From Paraburkholderia mimosarum LMG 23256 = NBRC 106338 (lineage in GTDB: Bacteria > Pseudomonadota > Gammaproteobacteria > Burkholderiales > Burkholderiaceae): a stretch of 64,000 bases of DNA. Shown piece after piece: positions 17,134-25,410 of this stretch; within the stretch, counting starts at the first letter, position 1; every line of letters begins with the position of its first letter. The notes under the pieces are model-generated. The model did no database searches. It saw only the letters and a program-made list of their open reading frames with translations, and was not told the origin of the DNA. The stretch covers positions 1-64,000 of the forward strand of contig NZ_BBJJ01000016.1 of assembly GCF_000739815.1 (NCBI RefSeq), given 5' to 3'. The position numbers and the translations under genes are program-made.

Positions 17134-18921
17134 ATGGGACAGTACACCGCGCCGCTGCGCGACATGCAGTTCGTGCTGCACGAGCTGCTGAACGTGGAAG
17201 GCGAAGTGAAGCAGATGCCGAAGCACGCCGACCTCGATGCCGACACCATCAATCAGGTGCTCGAAGAAGCCGGCAAGTTCTGCTCCGAGGTGCTGTTTCC
17301 GCTGAATCAGGTCGGCGACCGCGAGGGCTGCACCTACGCCGGTGACGGCGTCGTCACCACGCCGACGGGTTTCAAGGAAGCGTACAGGCAGTATGTCGAA
17401 GCGGGCTGGCCGGCGCTCGGCTGCGATCCCGAATACGGTGGCCAGGGCCTGCCCGCGTTCGTCAACAACGCCCTCTACGAAATGCTGAACTCGGCGAACC
17501 AGGCGTGGACCATGTATCCGGGTCTCTCGCATGGCGCCTACGAGTGTCTGCACGCGCACGGTACGCCCGAACTCCAGAAAACCTACCTGCCGAAGCTGGT
17601 CGAAGGCGTGTGGACCGGCACGATGTGCCTGACCGAGCCGCATTGCGGCACCGACCTCGGCATCCTGCGCACGAAGGCCGAGCCCAACGGCGACGGCTCG
17701 TATGCGATCACCGGCACGAAGATCTTCATCTCGAGCGGTGAGCACGACATGGCCGAGAACATCATCCACCTCGTGCTCGCACGGCTGCCGGACGCGCCGC
17801 CGGGAACGAAGGGCATCTCGCTCTTCGTGGTGCCGAAGTTCATTCCCACGGCGGCGGGCGCGATCGGCGAGCGCAACGGCATCAAGTGCGGCTCGATCGA
17901 GCACAAGATGGGCATTCACGGCAACGCCACCTGCGTGATGAACCTCGACGGCGCGAAGGGCTGGCTCGTCGGCGAGCCGAACAAGGGCTTGAACGCCATG
18001 TTCGTGATGATGAACGCCGCACGCCTCGGCGTCGGCATGCAGGGCCTCGGCCTCACCGAAGTCGCTTATCAGAACTCGCTCGCGTACGCGAAGGAGCGTC
18101 TGCAGATGCGCGCGCTGACCGGCCCGAAGGCGCCCGAAAAGGCCGCCGACCCGATCATCGTGCATCCCGACGTGCGCCGCATGCTGCTCACGCAGAAGGC
18201 ATGGGCCGAGGGCGCGCGCGCGTTCACGTACTGGTCCGCGCTGCAGATCGACAAGGAGCTCTCGCACGGCGACGAAGCCGAGCGCAAGGAAGCCGCCGAT
18301 CTCGTCGCGCTGCTCACGCCGATCATCAAGGCCTTTCTCACCGACAACGCCTTCGAGAGCACCAACCTCGGCATGCAGGTGTACGGCGGGCACGGCTTCA
18401 TCTCCGAGTGGGGCATGGAGCAGTACGTGCGCGACGCGCGTATCAACCAGATCTACGAAGGCACGAACACGATCCAGTCGCTCGACCTGCTGGGCCGCAA
18501 GGTGCTGGGCGACATGGGCGCGAAGCTCAAGAAGTTCGGCAAGCTCGTGACGGATTTCGTCGAAGCCGAAGGCATCAAGCCGGAGATGCAGGAGTTTGTG
18601 AATCCGCTCGCCGACATCGGCGACAAGATGCAGAAGCTCACGATGGAAATCGGCATGAAGGCCATGCAGAACCCCGACGAAGTGGGCGCGGCCGCGGTGC
18701 CGTACCTGCGCACGGCAGGCCACCTCGTATTCGCGTACTTCTGGGCGCGCATGGCGCGCATCGCGCTCGACAAGGAAAGCTCGGGCGATCCGTTCTACAA
18801 GTCGAAGCTGGCAACGGCGCGCTTCTATTTTGCGAAGCTGCTGCCTGAAACGGCCACGTCGATCCGCCAGGCGCGCGCGGGTTCGAAGACGCTGATGGAA
18901 GTCGACGAAGCGCTGTTCTAA
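17134..18921 (+). CDS. Acyl-CoA dehydrogenase (FadE-type, C-terminal extended)
   Basis: A 595-residue flavoprotein that introduces the trans-2 double bond into acyl-CoA, passing electrons to ETF. The chain contains the N-terminal helical domain, the middle beta domain with CLTEPHCGTDL and TKIFISSGEHD, and the C-terminal helical domain with YGGHGFISEWGMEQYVRDARI and YEGTNTIQ. A further C-terminal extension (about 470-595) is typical of the roughly 600-residue class found in proteobacterial fatty-acid operons. GGAGAGAA stands 5-12 bp before the ATG at 17134 (MGQYTAPLRD). It is the first enzyme gene after the TetR regulator. Confidence 0.93.
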   Translation: MGQYTAPLRDMQFVLHELLNVEGEVKQMPKHADLDADTINQVLEEAGKFCSEVLFPLNQVGDREGCTYAGDGVVTTPTGFKEAYRQYVEAGWPALGCDPEYGGQGLPAFVNNALYEMLNSANQAWTMYPGLSHGAYECLHAHGTPELQKTYLPKLVEGVWTGTMCLTEPHCGTDLGILRTKAEPNGDGSYAITGTKIFISSGEHDMAENIIHLVLARLPDAPPGTKGISLFVVPKFIPTAAGAIGERNGIKCGSIEHKMGIHGNATCVMNLDGAKGWLVGEPNKGLNAMFVMMNAARLGVGMQGLGLTEVAYQNSLAYAKERLQMRALTGPKAPEKAADPIIVHPDVRRMLLTQKAWAEGARAFTYWSALQIDKELSHGDEAERKEAADLVALLTPIIKAFLTDNAFESTNLGMQVYGGHGFISEWGMEQYVRDARINQIYEGTNTIQSLDLLGRKVLGDMGAKLKKFGKLVTDFVEAEGIKPEMQEFVNPLADIGDKMQKLTMEIGMKAMQNPDEVGAAAVPYLRTAGHLVFAYFWARMARIALDKESSGDPFYKSKLATARFYFAKLLPETATSIRQARAGSKTLMEVDEALF

Positions 18922-19080
18922 GCGCTCAAGCTGCGCGCTGCTTGCTTTGCTCGCGAGCGCGCGCGGCGCTGAAACACCGAATGCCCGGAAGCGGCGCCTC
19001 GGCAAGAATAACAACAGGCCGGTCCGCGCCGCAAACCATCCCAAATCCGCTCGACATTGCATATCCGCTGGAGGAACAAC

Positions 19081-21522
19081 GTGAGCAATCTCAATATTCG
19101 CAAGGTAGCCGTGCTCGGCGCCGGCGTGATGGGCGCGCAGATCGCCGCGCACCTCATCAACGCCCGCGTGCCCGTGCTGCTGTTCGATCTGCCCGCGAAG
19201 GAAGGCCCGAAGAACGCGATCGCGCTCAAGGCGATCGACACGCTCAAGAAGCTCTCGCCCGCGCCGTTCGGCGTGAAGGACGACGCGCAATACATCACGC
19301 CCGCGAACTACGAGGACGACATCGCGAAGCTCGCGGAATGCGACGTGGTGATCGAGGCGATCGCCGAGCGCATGGACTGGAAGCACGACCTCTACAAGAA
19401 GGTCGCGCCGCACCTCGCTCCGAACGCGATTTTCGCGAGCAACACTTCGGGCCTGTCGATCACCGAACTTTCGCATGGGTTCGACGACGCCTTGAAGGCG
19501 CGTTTTTGCGGCGTGCACTTCTTCAATCCGCCGCGCTACATGCACCTCGTCGAGCTGATCCCGACGACGCACACGAAGCCCGAAATCCTCGACCAGCTCG
19601 AATCGTTCCTCACGAGCGTCGTCGGCAAGGGTGTGGTGCGCGCGAAGGACACGCCGAACTTCATCGCGAACCGCGTGGGCGTGTTCTCGATTCTCGCGGT
19701 GATCGCCGAGGCGAAGAAGTTCGGTTTGCGCTTCGACGAAGTCGACGACCTCACGGGCGCGCGCCTTGGCCGCGCCAAATCGGCGACGTTCCGTACCGCC
19801 GATGTCGTCGGTCTCGACACAATGGCGCATGTCATCAAGACGATGCAGGACAACCTGAAGGACGATCCGTTCTTCCCCGTCTACGAGACGCCGGCCGTGC
19901 TCGCGGGTCTCGTGGCGAAGGGCGCGCTCGGCCAGAAGACGGGCGCAGGTTTCTATCGCAAGGAAGGCCGTGCGATCAAGGTGCTCGACCCCAGCACGGG
20001 CGAGTACGTCGACGGCGGCGGCAAGGCCGACGAGCTGGTGGGCCGCATCCTCAAGCGCCCGCCTGCCGAGCGCCTGAAGCTCCTGCGCGAAACCCAGCAT
20101 CCGCAGGCGCAGTTCCTGTGGGCGATCTTCCGCGACGTGTTCCATTACATCGGCGTGCATCTGCAGTCGATCGCGGACAACGCGCGCGACGTGGATCTCG
20201 CGATCCGCTGGGGCTTCGGCTGGAACGAAGGCCCGTTCGAGGGCTGGCAGGCCGCGGGCTGGAAGCAGGTCGCCGAGTGGGTGAAGGAAGACATCGAAGC
20301 GGGCAAGGCGCTCTCGAATGCGCCGCTCCCCGCCTGGGTGTTCGACGGCCCGGTGGCCGCGAACGGCGGCGTGCACGCTGCTGACGGCTCGTGGTCGCCG
20401 GCCGCGCAACGCTTCGAGCCGCGCTCGAATCTGCCCGTGTACGAGCGCCAGGTGTTCCGCGCGGCGCTCTTCGGTGAAACCGGGGCGCGCGATCCGAAGA
20501 CCTACGGCAAGACGCTGTTCGAAAACGAGCACCTGCGCGCATGGGTGGACGACCGTGCGGGCGAGGACGATGTCGTCATCGTCTCGTACAAGAGCAAGAT
20601 GAACACGATGGGCCCGGGCCTGCTCGACTCGCTCGTGAAGGCTATCGACATCGCCGAAGACGGCTACAAGGGCGTCGTGATCTGGCAGCCGACTTCGCTC
20701 AAGCTCGGTACGCCGGGCGGCCCGTTCTCGGCGGGTGCGAACCTCGAAGAGGCGATGCCCGCGTTCATGATGGGCGGCGCGAAGGGCATCGAGCCCTTCG
20801 TGAAGAAGTTCCAGGACACGATGTTGCGCGTGAAGTACGCCAACGTGCCCGTCATCACGGCGGTGTCCGGCATCGCGCTCGGCGGCGGCTGCGAAATCAT
20901 GCTGCAAAGCGCGAAGCGCGTCGCGCATATCGAGAGCTACGTCGGCCTCGTCGAAGTTGGCGTGGGTCTCGTGCCGGCTGGCGGAGGCCTGAAGGAAGCG
21001 GCCATTCGTGCGGCCGAAGGCGCGCAGGCGATCGGTGCGGCGCCGAGCGATTTGCTCAGGTTCCTGCAGAAGTCGTTCGAAAACGCGGCGATGGCCAAGG
21101 TCTCGGGCTCGGCGCACGAAGCGCGCGCCATGGGCTATCTGAAGCCGTCGGACACGATCGTCTTCAACGTCTTCGAGCTGCTCGACACGGCGAAGAAGGA
21201 AGCGCGCGCACTCTCGGCGGCGGGCTATCGTCCGCCGCTGCGCGCAACGCAGATTCCGGTGGCGGGCCGCTCGGCGATCTCGACGATCAAGGCGTCGCTC
21301 GTGAACATGCGCGACGGCCGCTTCATCAGCGATCACGACTTCCTGATTGCGAGCCGCATCGCCGAAGCGATCTGCGGCGGCGACGTCGAGGCGGGCAGCC
21401 TCGTCGACGAAGAGTGGCTGCTCAAGCTCGAGCGCCGCGCGTTCGTCGAGCTGCTCGGCACGCAAAAGACACAGGAACGCATCATGGGCATGCTGCAAAC
21501 CGGCAAGCCGGTGCGCAACTAA
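19081..21522 (+). CDS. Bifunctional 3-hydroxyacyl-CoA dehydrogenase / enoyl-CoA hydratase (FadB/FadN-like)
   Basis: An 813-residue multifunctional beta-oxidation enzyme. The NAD-binding hydroxyacyl-CoA dehydrogenase half comes first (VLGAGVMGAQIA at 11-22; HFFNPPRYMHLVE later). A crotonase domain follows in the C-terminal third (SAGANLEEAMP, IALGGGCEIML). This order is the reverse of E. coli FadB and resembles Bacillus FadN. The start is GTG at 19081, because GGAGGAAC lies immediately upstream at good spacing; the in-frame ATG 24 bp earlier would place that site inside the gene. Followed 31 bp later by the thiolase gene, giving a complete beta-oxidation cycle in the operon. Confidence 0.92.
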   Translation: MSNLNIRKVAVLGAGVMGAQIAAHLINARVPVLLFDLPAKEGPKNAIALKAIDTLKKLSPAPFGVKDDAQYITPANYEDDIAKLAECDVVIEAIAERMDWKHDLYKKVAPHLAPNAIFASNTSGLSITELSHGFDDALKARFCGVHFFNPPRYMHLVELIPTTHTKPEILDQLESFLTSVVGKGVVRAKDTPNFIANRVGVFSILAVIAEAKKFGLRFDEVDDLTGARLGRAKSATFRTADVVGLDTMAHVIKTMQDNLKDDPFFPVYETPAVLAGLVAKGALGQKTGAGFYRKEGRAIKVLDPSTGEYVDGGGKADELVGRILKRPPAERLKLLRETQHPQAQFLWAIFRDVFHYIGVHLQSIADNARDVDLAIRWGFGWNEGPFEGWQAAGWKQVAEWVKEDIEAGKALSNAPLPAWVFDGPVAANGGVHAADGSWSPAAQRFEPRSNLPVYERQVFRAALFGETGARDPKTYGKTLFENEHLRAWVDDRAGEDDVVIVSYKSKMNTMGPGLLDSLVKAIDIAEDGYKGVVIWQPTSLKLGTPGGPFSAGANLEEAMPAFMMGGAKGIEPFVKKFQDTMLRVKYANVPVITAVSGIALGGGCEIMLQSAKRVAHIESYVGLVEVGVGLVPAGGGLKEAAIRAAEGAQAIGAAPSDLLRFLQKSFENAAMAKVSGSAHEARAMGYLKPSDTIVFNVFELLDTAKKEARALSAAGYRPPLRATQIPVAGRSAISTIKASLVNMRDGRFISDHDFLIASRIAEAICGGDVEAGSLVDEEWLLKLERRAFVELLGTQKTQERIMGMLQTGKPVRN

Positions 21523-21553
21523 AGCGGCACGAGACAACGGACTGGAGTAAGAG

Positions 21554-22753
21554 ATGAGCAAACAGTTGCAGGACGCATACATCGTCGCCGCGAGCCGCAC
21601 GCCCATCGGCAAGGCGCCGCGCGGTGTGTTCAGGAACACCCGCCCCGACGAGCTGCTCGTTCACGCGATCAGGTCGGCCGTGGCGCAGGTCCCCGGCCTC
21701 GACACGAGCGTGATCGAAGACGCCATCGTCGGCTGCGCGATTCCCGAGGCCGAGCAGGGACTGAACGTGGCGCGCATGGGCGCGCTGCTCGCGGGGCTGC
21801 CGCAGAGCGTGGGCGGCGTGACCGTCAACCGCTTCTGCGCGTCGGGTCTCACGGCGCTCGCCATGGCGGCGGACCGCGTCCGCGTGGGCGAGTCCGACGC
21901 GATCATCGCGGGCGGCTGCGAGTCGATGAGCATGGTGCCGATGATGGGCAACAAGCCGTCGCTCTCGCCGCACATCTTCGATCGCAGCGAAGACGTCGGC
22001 ATTGCTTACGGCATGGGCTTGACCGCAGAGAAAGTGGCGGAGCGCTGGAAGGTGAGCCGCGAGGCGCAGGACGCGTTCTCGGTGGAATCGCACCGCCGCG
22101 CGCTCGTCGCGCAACAGGCGGGCGAGTTCAAGGACGAGATCGCGCCATACACGATCGTCGAGCGCTATCCTGATCTCGCCTCGGGCGAGGTGAAAGTGAA
22201 GGAACGCCTGATCGAGCTCGACGAAGGCCCGCGTGCCGACACCACGCTCGAAGGTCTCGCGAAGCTGCGCGCCGTGTTCGCGAACAAGGGCTCGGTCACG
22301 GCGGGCAACAGCTCGCAGACGTCCGACGGCGCTGGCGCGCTGATCGTCGTCTCCGAGAAGGTCCTCAAGCAGTTCAACCTCACGCCGCTCGCGCGCTTCG
22401 TGAGCTTCGCGGTGCGCGGCGTGCCGCCGGAGATCATGGGCATCGGCCCGAAGGAAGCAATTCCGGCCGCGCTCAAGGCCGCGGGCCTCAAGCAGGACGA
22501 TCTCGACTGGATCGAGCTGAACGAGGCGTTTGCCGCGCAGTCGCTGGCGGTGATCCAGGACCTCGGCCTCGATCCTTCGAAGATCAACCCGCTCGGCGGC
22601 GCCATCGCATTGGGCCACCCGCTCGGCGCGACGGGCGCGATCCGCGCCTCGACGGTCGTGCACGGCCTGCGCCGCCGCAACTACAAGTACGGCATGGTGA
22701 CGATGTGCGTCGGCACCGGCATGGGTGCGGCCGGCATCATCGAGCGGCTGTAA
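21554..22753 (+). CDS. fadA: Acetyl-CoA C-acyltransferase (3-ketoacyl-CoA thiolase)
   Basis: A 399-residue thiolase catalysing thiolytic cleavage of 3-ketoacyl-CoA, the last step of the beta-oxidation spiral. Catalytic residues are in place: the nucleophile Cys95 in VNRFCASGLTAL, His in GHPLGATGA, and the second Cys in CVGTGMGAAGI at the C-terminus. GGAG precedes the ATG (MSKQLQDAYIVAASRTPIGK). Placement directly after the HAD-ECH protein identifies the pair as the fatty-acid oxidation complex. A probable terminator follows at 22788. Confidence 0.94.
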   Translation: MSKQLQDAYIVAASRTPIGKAPRGVFRNTRPDELLVHAIRSAVAQVPGLDTSVIEDAIVGCAIPEAEQGLNVARMGALLAGLPQSVGGVTVNRFCASGLTALAMAADRVRVGESDAIIAGGCESMSMVPMMGNKPSLSPHIFDRSEDVGIAYGMGLTAEKVAERWKVSREAQDAFSVESHRRALVAQQAGEFKDEIAPYTIVERYPDLASGEVKVKERLIELDEGPRADTTLEGLAKLRAVFANKGSVTAGNSSQTSDGAGALIVVSEKVLKQFNLTPLARFVSFAVRGVPPEIMGIGPKEAIPAALKAAGLKQDDLDWIELNEAFAAQSLAVIQDLGLDPSKINPLGGAIALGHPLGATGAIRASTVVHGLRRRNYKYGMVTMCVGTGMGAAGIIERL

Positions 22754-22787
22754 GCGCTCCGGCCGAAACGCCCAGGCGTTGATCGAC

Positions 22788-22824
22788 ACGGTTCGCAGAC
22801 TTCGCGGTTTGCGGGCCGTTTTTT
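22788..22824 (+). terminator. Probable rho-independent terminator after the thiolase gene
   Basis: ACGG and CGCA on the left arm pair with TGCG and CCGT on the right arm, interrupted by a 2x2 internal loop, and a T6 run follows directly. The internal loop weakens it, so partial read-through into the crotonase gene at 22862 is possible. Confidence 0.5.
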
Positions 22825-22861
22825 GTTATCGGATGTGTGGACTTTGCGAGGAGACTCCCGC

Positions 22862-23632
22862 ATGAGCAACGAAATCCTGACCGCACGCGAAAACGGCGTG
22901 CTCACGATCACCATCGACCGGCCCGCGCGCAAGAACGCGCTCACGCCCGCAATGTATCTGGCGATGATCGACGCGTTCGCGGCCGCGCGCGAGGATGCGT
23001 CGGTGCGCGCGGTGCTGGTGCGCGGCGGCGCCGAAATCTTCACGGCGGGCAACGACATCGAAGACTTCCTGAAGTCGCCGCCCACTGGCGCCGATTCGCC
23101 CGTGGTCCGCTTTCTCGACGCCATCTCGACGTTCGAGAAGCCGCTCGTCGCGGCGGTGAAAGGACCGGCCATCGGCGTGGGCACGACGCTGCTGCTGCAT
23201 TGCGATATGGTCTACGCCGCCGACAACGCGCGCTTCGCCGTGCCGTTCGCGCAGCTCGGGCTGTGCCCGGAGGCGGCTTCGTCGCTGCTGCTGCCTCGCA
23301 TTGCGGGGTATCAGGGCGCGGCGGAGATGCTGATGCTCGGCGAGATCGTCGACGCGGAGCAGGCGCATCGCATGGGCTTCGTGAACCGAGTGCTGCCAGC
23401 CGCCGAGCTCGATGCGTTCGTTGCCGCGCAACTGGCGAAGCTCGTCGCGCTGCCTGCTTCGTCGCTGCGCATGACGAAGTCGCTCATGAAGCACGCGAGC
23501 GAGCACGAGATCAAGACGCGTATCAGCGAGGAGTGCGTGCACTTCGGCAAGATGCTGCTCTCGCCCGAGGCGCGCGAGGCGTTCACTGCGTTCCTCGAAA
23601 AGCGCAAGCCGGATTTCCGGCAGTTCGATTGA
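22862..23632 (+). CDS. Enoyl-CoA hydratase/isomerase (crotonase family)
   Basis: A 256-residue crotonase-fold enzyme acting on 2- or 3-enoyl-CoA. The oxyanion-hole segments are FTAGNDIEDF (about 61-70) and PAIGVGTTLLLHCDMVYA (about 101-118); LGLCPEAASSLLLP carries a Glu at the position of one catalytic acid. Whether it hydrates or isomerises cannot be settled from sequence. The ATG at 22862 has GAGGAG upstream. It is separated from the thiolase by about 108 bp including a likely terminator, and converges on fdhD. Confidence 0.88.
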   Translation: MSNEILTARENGVLTITIDRPARKNALTPAMYLAMIDAFAAAREDASVRAVLVRGGAEIFTAGNDIEDFLKSPPTGADSPVVRFLDAISTFEKPLVAAVKGPAIGVGTTLLLHCDMVYAADNARFAVPFAQLGLCPEAASSLLLPRIAGYQGAAEMLMLGEIVDAEQAHRMGFVNRVLPAAELDAFVAAQLAKLVALPASSLRMTKSLMKHASEHEIKTRISEECVHFGKMLLSPEAREAFTAFLEKRKPDFRQFD

Positions 23633-23669
23633 GGCGCCGGGCCGGGCGTCACGAATTACGGAGTGTGCT

Positions 23670-24545
23670 TCACGCCGTTTCGTAATCGACGTAGCCCGAC
23701 TCGCGGCAAAAGCTCACGAGCCGCAGGCCGGCGCGCTTGGCGATGGCGATGGCGAGCGAGGAGGGCGCCGAGATCGTCGCGACCATCGGAATGCCCACGC
23801 GCGCGGCCTTACGCACGAGCTCGTAGCTTGCGCGGCTGGAGAGGAAGACGAAGCCCTGCTGCGTGTCGGCGCGCTCGATCACGAGCTGACCGATGAGCTT
23901 GTCGAGCGCGTTGTGGCGGCCCACGTCCTCGAAGGCGCGCAGGATCGTGCCGTTTTCGTCGCACCACGCGGCCGCGTGCAGGCCGCCCGTGAGCTTCGTG
24001 AGCGCCTGGTGCTGCGGCAGCTCCCGGGCGGCGCGCGCGATGGCGTCGGGCGCGAGCCGCGCAACGAAGCCGGTGTCGGGCACCTGCTCCGGTTCGAGAT
24101 CGAGCAGATCGATGCTCTCGATGCCGCATACGCCGCAGCCGCTACGACCGGCGAGCGCGCGGCGCTTTTCCTTCAGCGCGACGAACGCCTGCTGGACCAC
24201 CGTGAGATGGACTTCGGCATGCGGCAGGTCGACCGAAGGCTCTGCGTGCCAGTAGACCTCGATGTCCTGGATGTCGGCATTGCGCCCGACGATGCCTTCC
24301 GAGATCGCAAAGCCCACTGCGAACGCTTCGAGGTCGCGCGGCGTGCACATCATGACCGCATGCGAAATGCCGTTGAAGACGAGCGCGACGGGCCATTCCT
24401 GGCCCACGTGGTCGACATGCGTTTCTACCGTGCCGCTGCGGTGACGGTGCACACGCAGCTCGATGGCGCCGGGCTGGCCTTCGGATTCGAGGGGTGGCGC
24501 CGCCAGGGTCGGCGTGAGAGCGGGGGAACGGGGCGGTGTGGCCAA
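23670..24545 (-). CDS. fdhD: Formate dehydrogenase accessory sulfurtransferase FdhD
   Basis: A 291-residue FdhD, which transfers sulfur from the cysteine desulfurase IscS to the molybdenum cofactor of formate dehydrogenase. The essential CxxC loop is visible as GRSGCGVCGIESI. Other family segments are FNGISHAVMMCTPRDLEAFAVGF, FEDVGRHNALDKLIG and the C-terminal GLRLVSFCR. The reading frame opens with TTG at 24545, preceded by GGAG at suitable spacing; the nearby ATG further upstream is in another frame. No formate dehydrogenase genes are present in the window. It is divergent from the nitrate-reductase-associated gene. Confidence 0.93.
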   Translation of the reverse strand: MATPPRSPALTPTLAAPPLESEGQPGAIELRVHRHRSGTVETHVDHVGQEWPVALVFNGISHAVMMCTPRDLEAFAVGFAISEGIVGRNADIQDIEVYWHAEPSVDLPHAEVHLTVVQQAFVALKEKRRALAGRSGCGVCGIESIDLLDLEPEQVPDTGFVARLAPDAIARAARELPQHQALTKLTGGLHAAAWCDENGTILRAFEDVGRHNALDKLIGQLVIERADTQQGFVFLSSRASYELVRKAARVGIPMVATISAPSSLAIAIAKRAGLRLVSFCRESGYVDYETA

Positions 24546-24634
24546 GCGGGAACTCCATCAGTCCTTATGCAGCGGCGGCGCGGTACCGCAGCGCTGCCGG
24601 TGGATGGCGGCCCTGCGCCGCGCGCGGAAGGTTC

Positions 24635-24640
24635 TAAAAT
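24635..24640 (+). promoter_or_regulatory. Possible -10 element (TAAAAT) for the gene at 24699
   Basis: GTTCTAAAATACC lies 59 bp before the ATG and is the only AT-rich hexamer in this divergent gap. No clear -35 is seen. Confidence 0.4.
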
Positions 24641-24698
24641 ACCTCAAGCGGGCCGCCCGCGCTTGTCGCGCCCACGCCCGCCTCGCGAGGATACCGTC

Positions 24699-25181
24699 AT
24701 GGCATTGAACGAAGCTCCGCTGCTCTTCCGGTTCGAGGTCGACTCGTCGGAAAATCTCACCTTTATTCCGATGTGCGTGCGCTTCAACCTGGATCGTTTT
24801 GGTCTGCGCATTTCCCTCGCGCAATGGCAGTTGCTGCCCTACGAGGACCGCCGGCTGCTGGCGTGTTTTCCCGTGGACGAGGACACGCAGATCGAGCCCA
24901 ATTTCGATCACGCGCTGTTCGAGATGATCCGCACGCATGCCAACGTCGAACCCGAATGGTTCGCGCCCGACGAAGCGCCGGCCTGGCGCGACGTGAGTGC
25001 GGTGCCGGCCGGCATTGCGCTGCAGGCGGAGCTCGCCAATCTGCGGCCACCCGGCCTCGAAGACTGGGCGCAACTCGCCCCGTTCCAGCGTTATGTGCTT
25101 GCCAAGCTCGCGCGCAAACCGGAGGGCAACCACGACTTCCTGCCGGCCATGCGAGAGTTCGGGCTGGCGGTGCCGCGTTGA
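24699..25181 (+). CDS. Nitrate reductase associated protein (TIGR02664-like)
   Basis: A 160-residue cytosolic protein resembling the conserved family named for its proximity to assimilatory nitrate reductase genes in cyanobacteria and proteobacteria. Recognisable segments are LLFRFEVDSSENLTFIPMCVRFNLD, LRISLAQWQLLPYEDRRLL and, near the C-terminus, LAPFQRYVLAKLARKPEGNHDF. No catalytic motif is visible and no biochemical function is known to me. The ATG follows GCGAGGATACC, a fair ribosome site. Its divergent pairing with fdhD hints at a molybdoenzyme-related role, which is inference. Confidence 0.8.
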   Translation: MALNEAPLLFRFEVDSSENLTFIPMCVRFNLDRFGLRISLAQWQLLPYEDRRLLACFPVDEDTQIEPNFDHALFEMIRTHANVEPEWFAPDEAPAWRDVSAVPAGIALQAELANLRPPGLEDWAQLAPFQRYVLAKLARKPEGNHDFLPAMREFGLAVPR

Positions 25182-25225
25182 TGCTTACCTGCTGATTTTT
25201 CCCGCTCGATCGTTATCCTGATTCC

Positions 25226-25267
25226 GCTGGCGGAGGCCGCCTCGCGCGCGCCGCCGGGCTTTTTTTT
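25226..25267 (+). terminator. Possible terminator: GC-rich inverted repeats followed by T8
   Basis: GGCGG (25229-25233) can pair with CCGCC at 25237-25241 or at 25251-25255; GGGC and a T8 run (25260-25267) follow the second. The alternative pairings make the exact stem unclear. Confidence 0.4.
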
Positions 25268-25410
25268 CGCCGCTTTCAGCGATTTTTCCCTCAAGACAAG
25301 CCGAGGCGTGCCGTTATTTCGGGTTGGCGCGTCAGGCGCCGACCGGTCGCGCGCAGTCGTGACCCATCATCCCGCGTCCACGGCGCGGGCGCGAACGACG
25401 CTCGGCATTC

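Noticed and set aside
16867..21639. 1590-codon open frame on the minus strand across the beta-oxidation genes
   Set aside because: Shadow of acyl-CoA dehydrogenase and HAD-ECH codons; no family resemblance and an Arg/His/Asp-biased composition.
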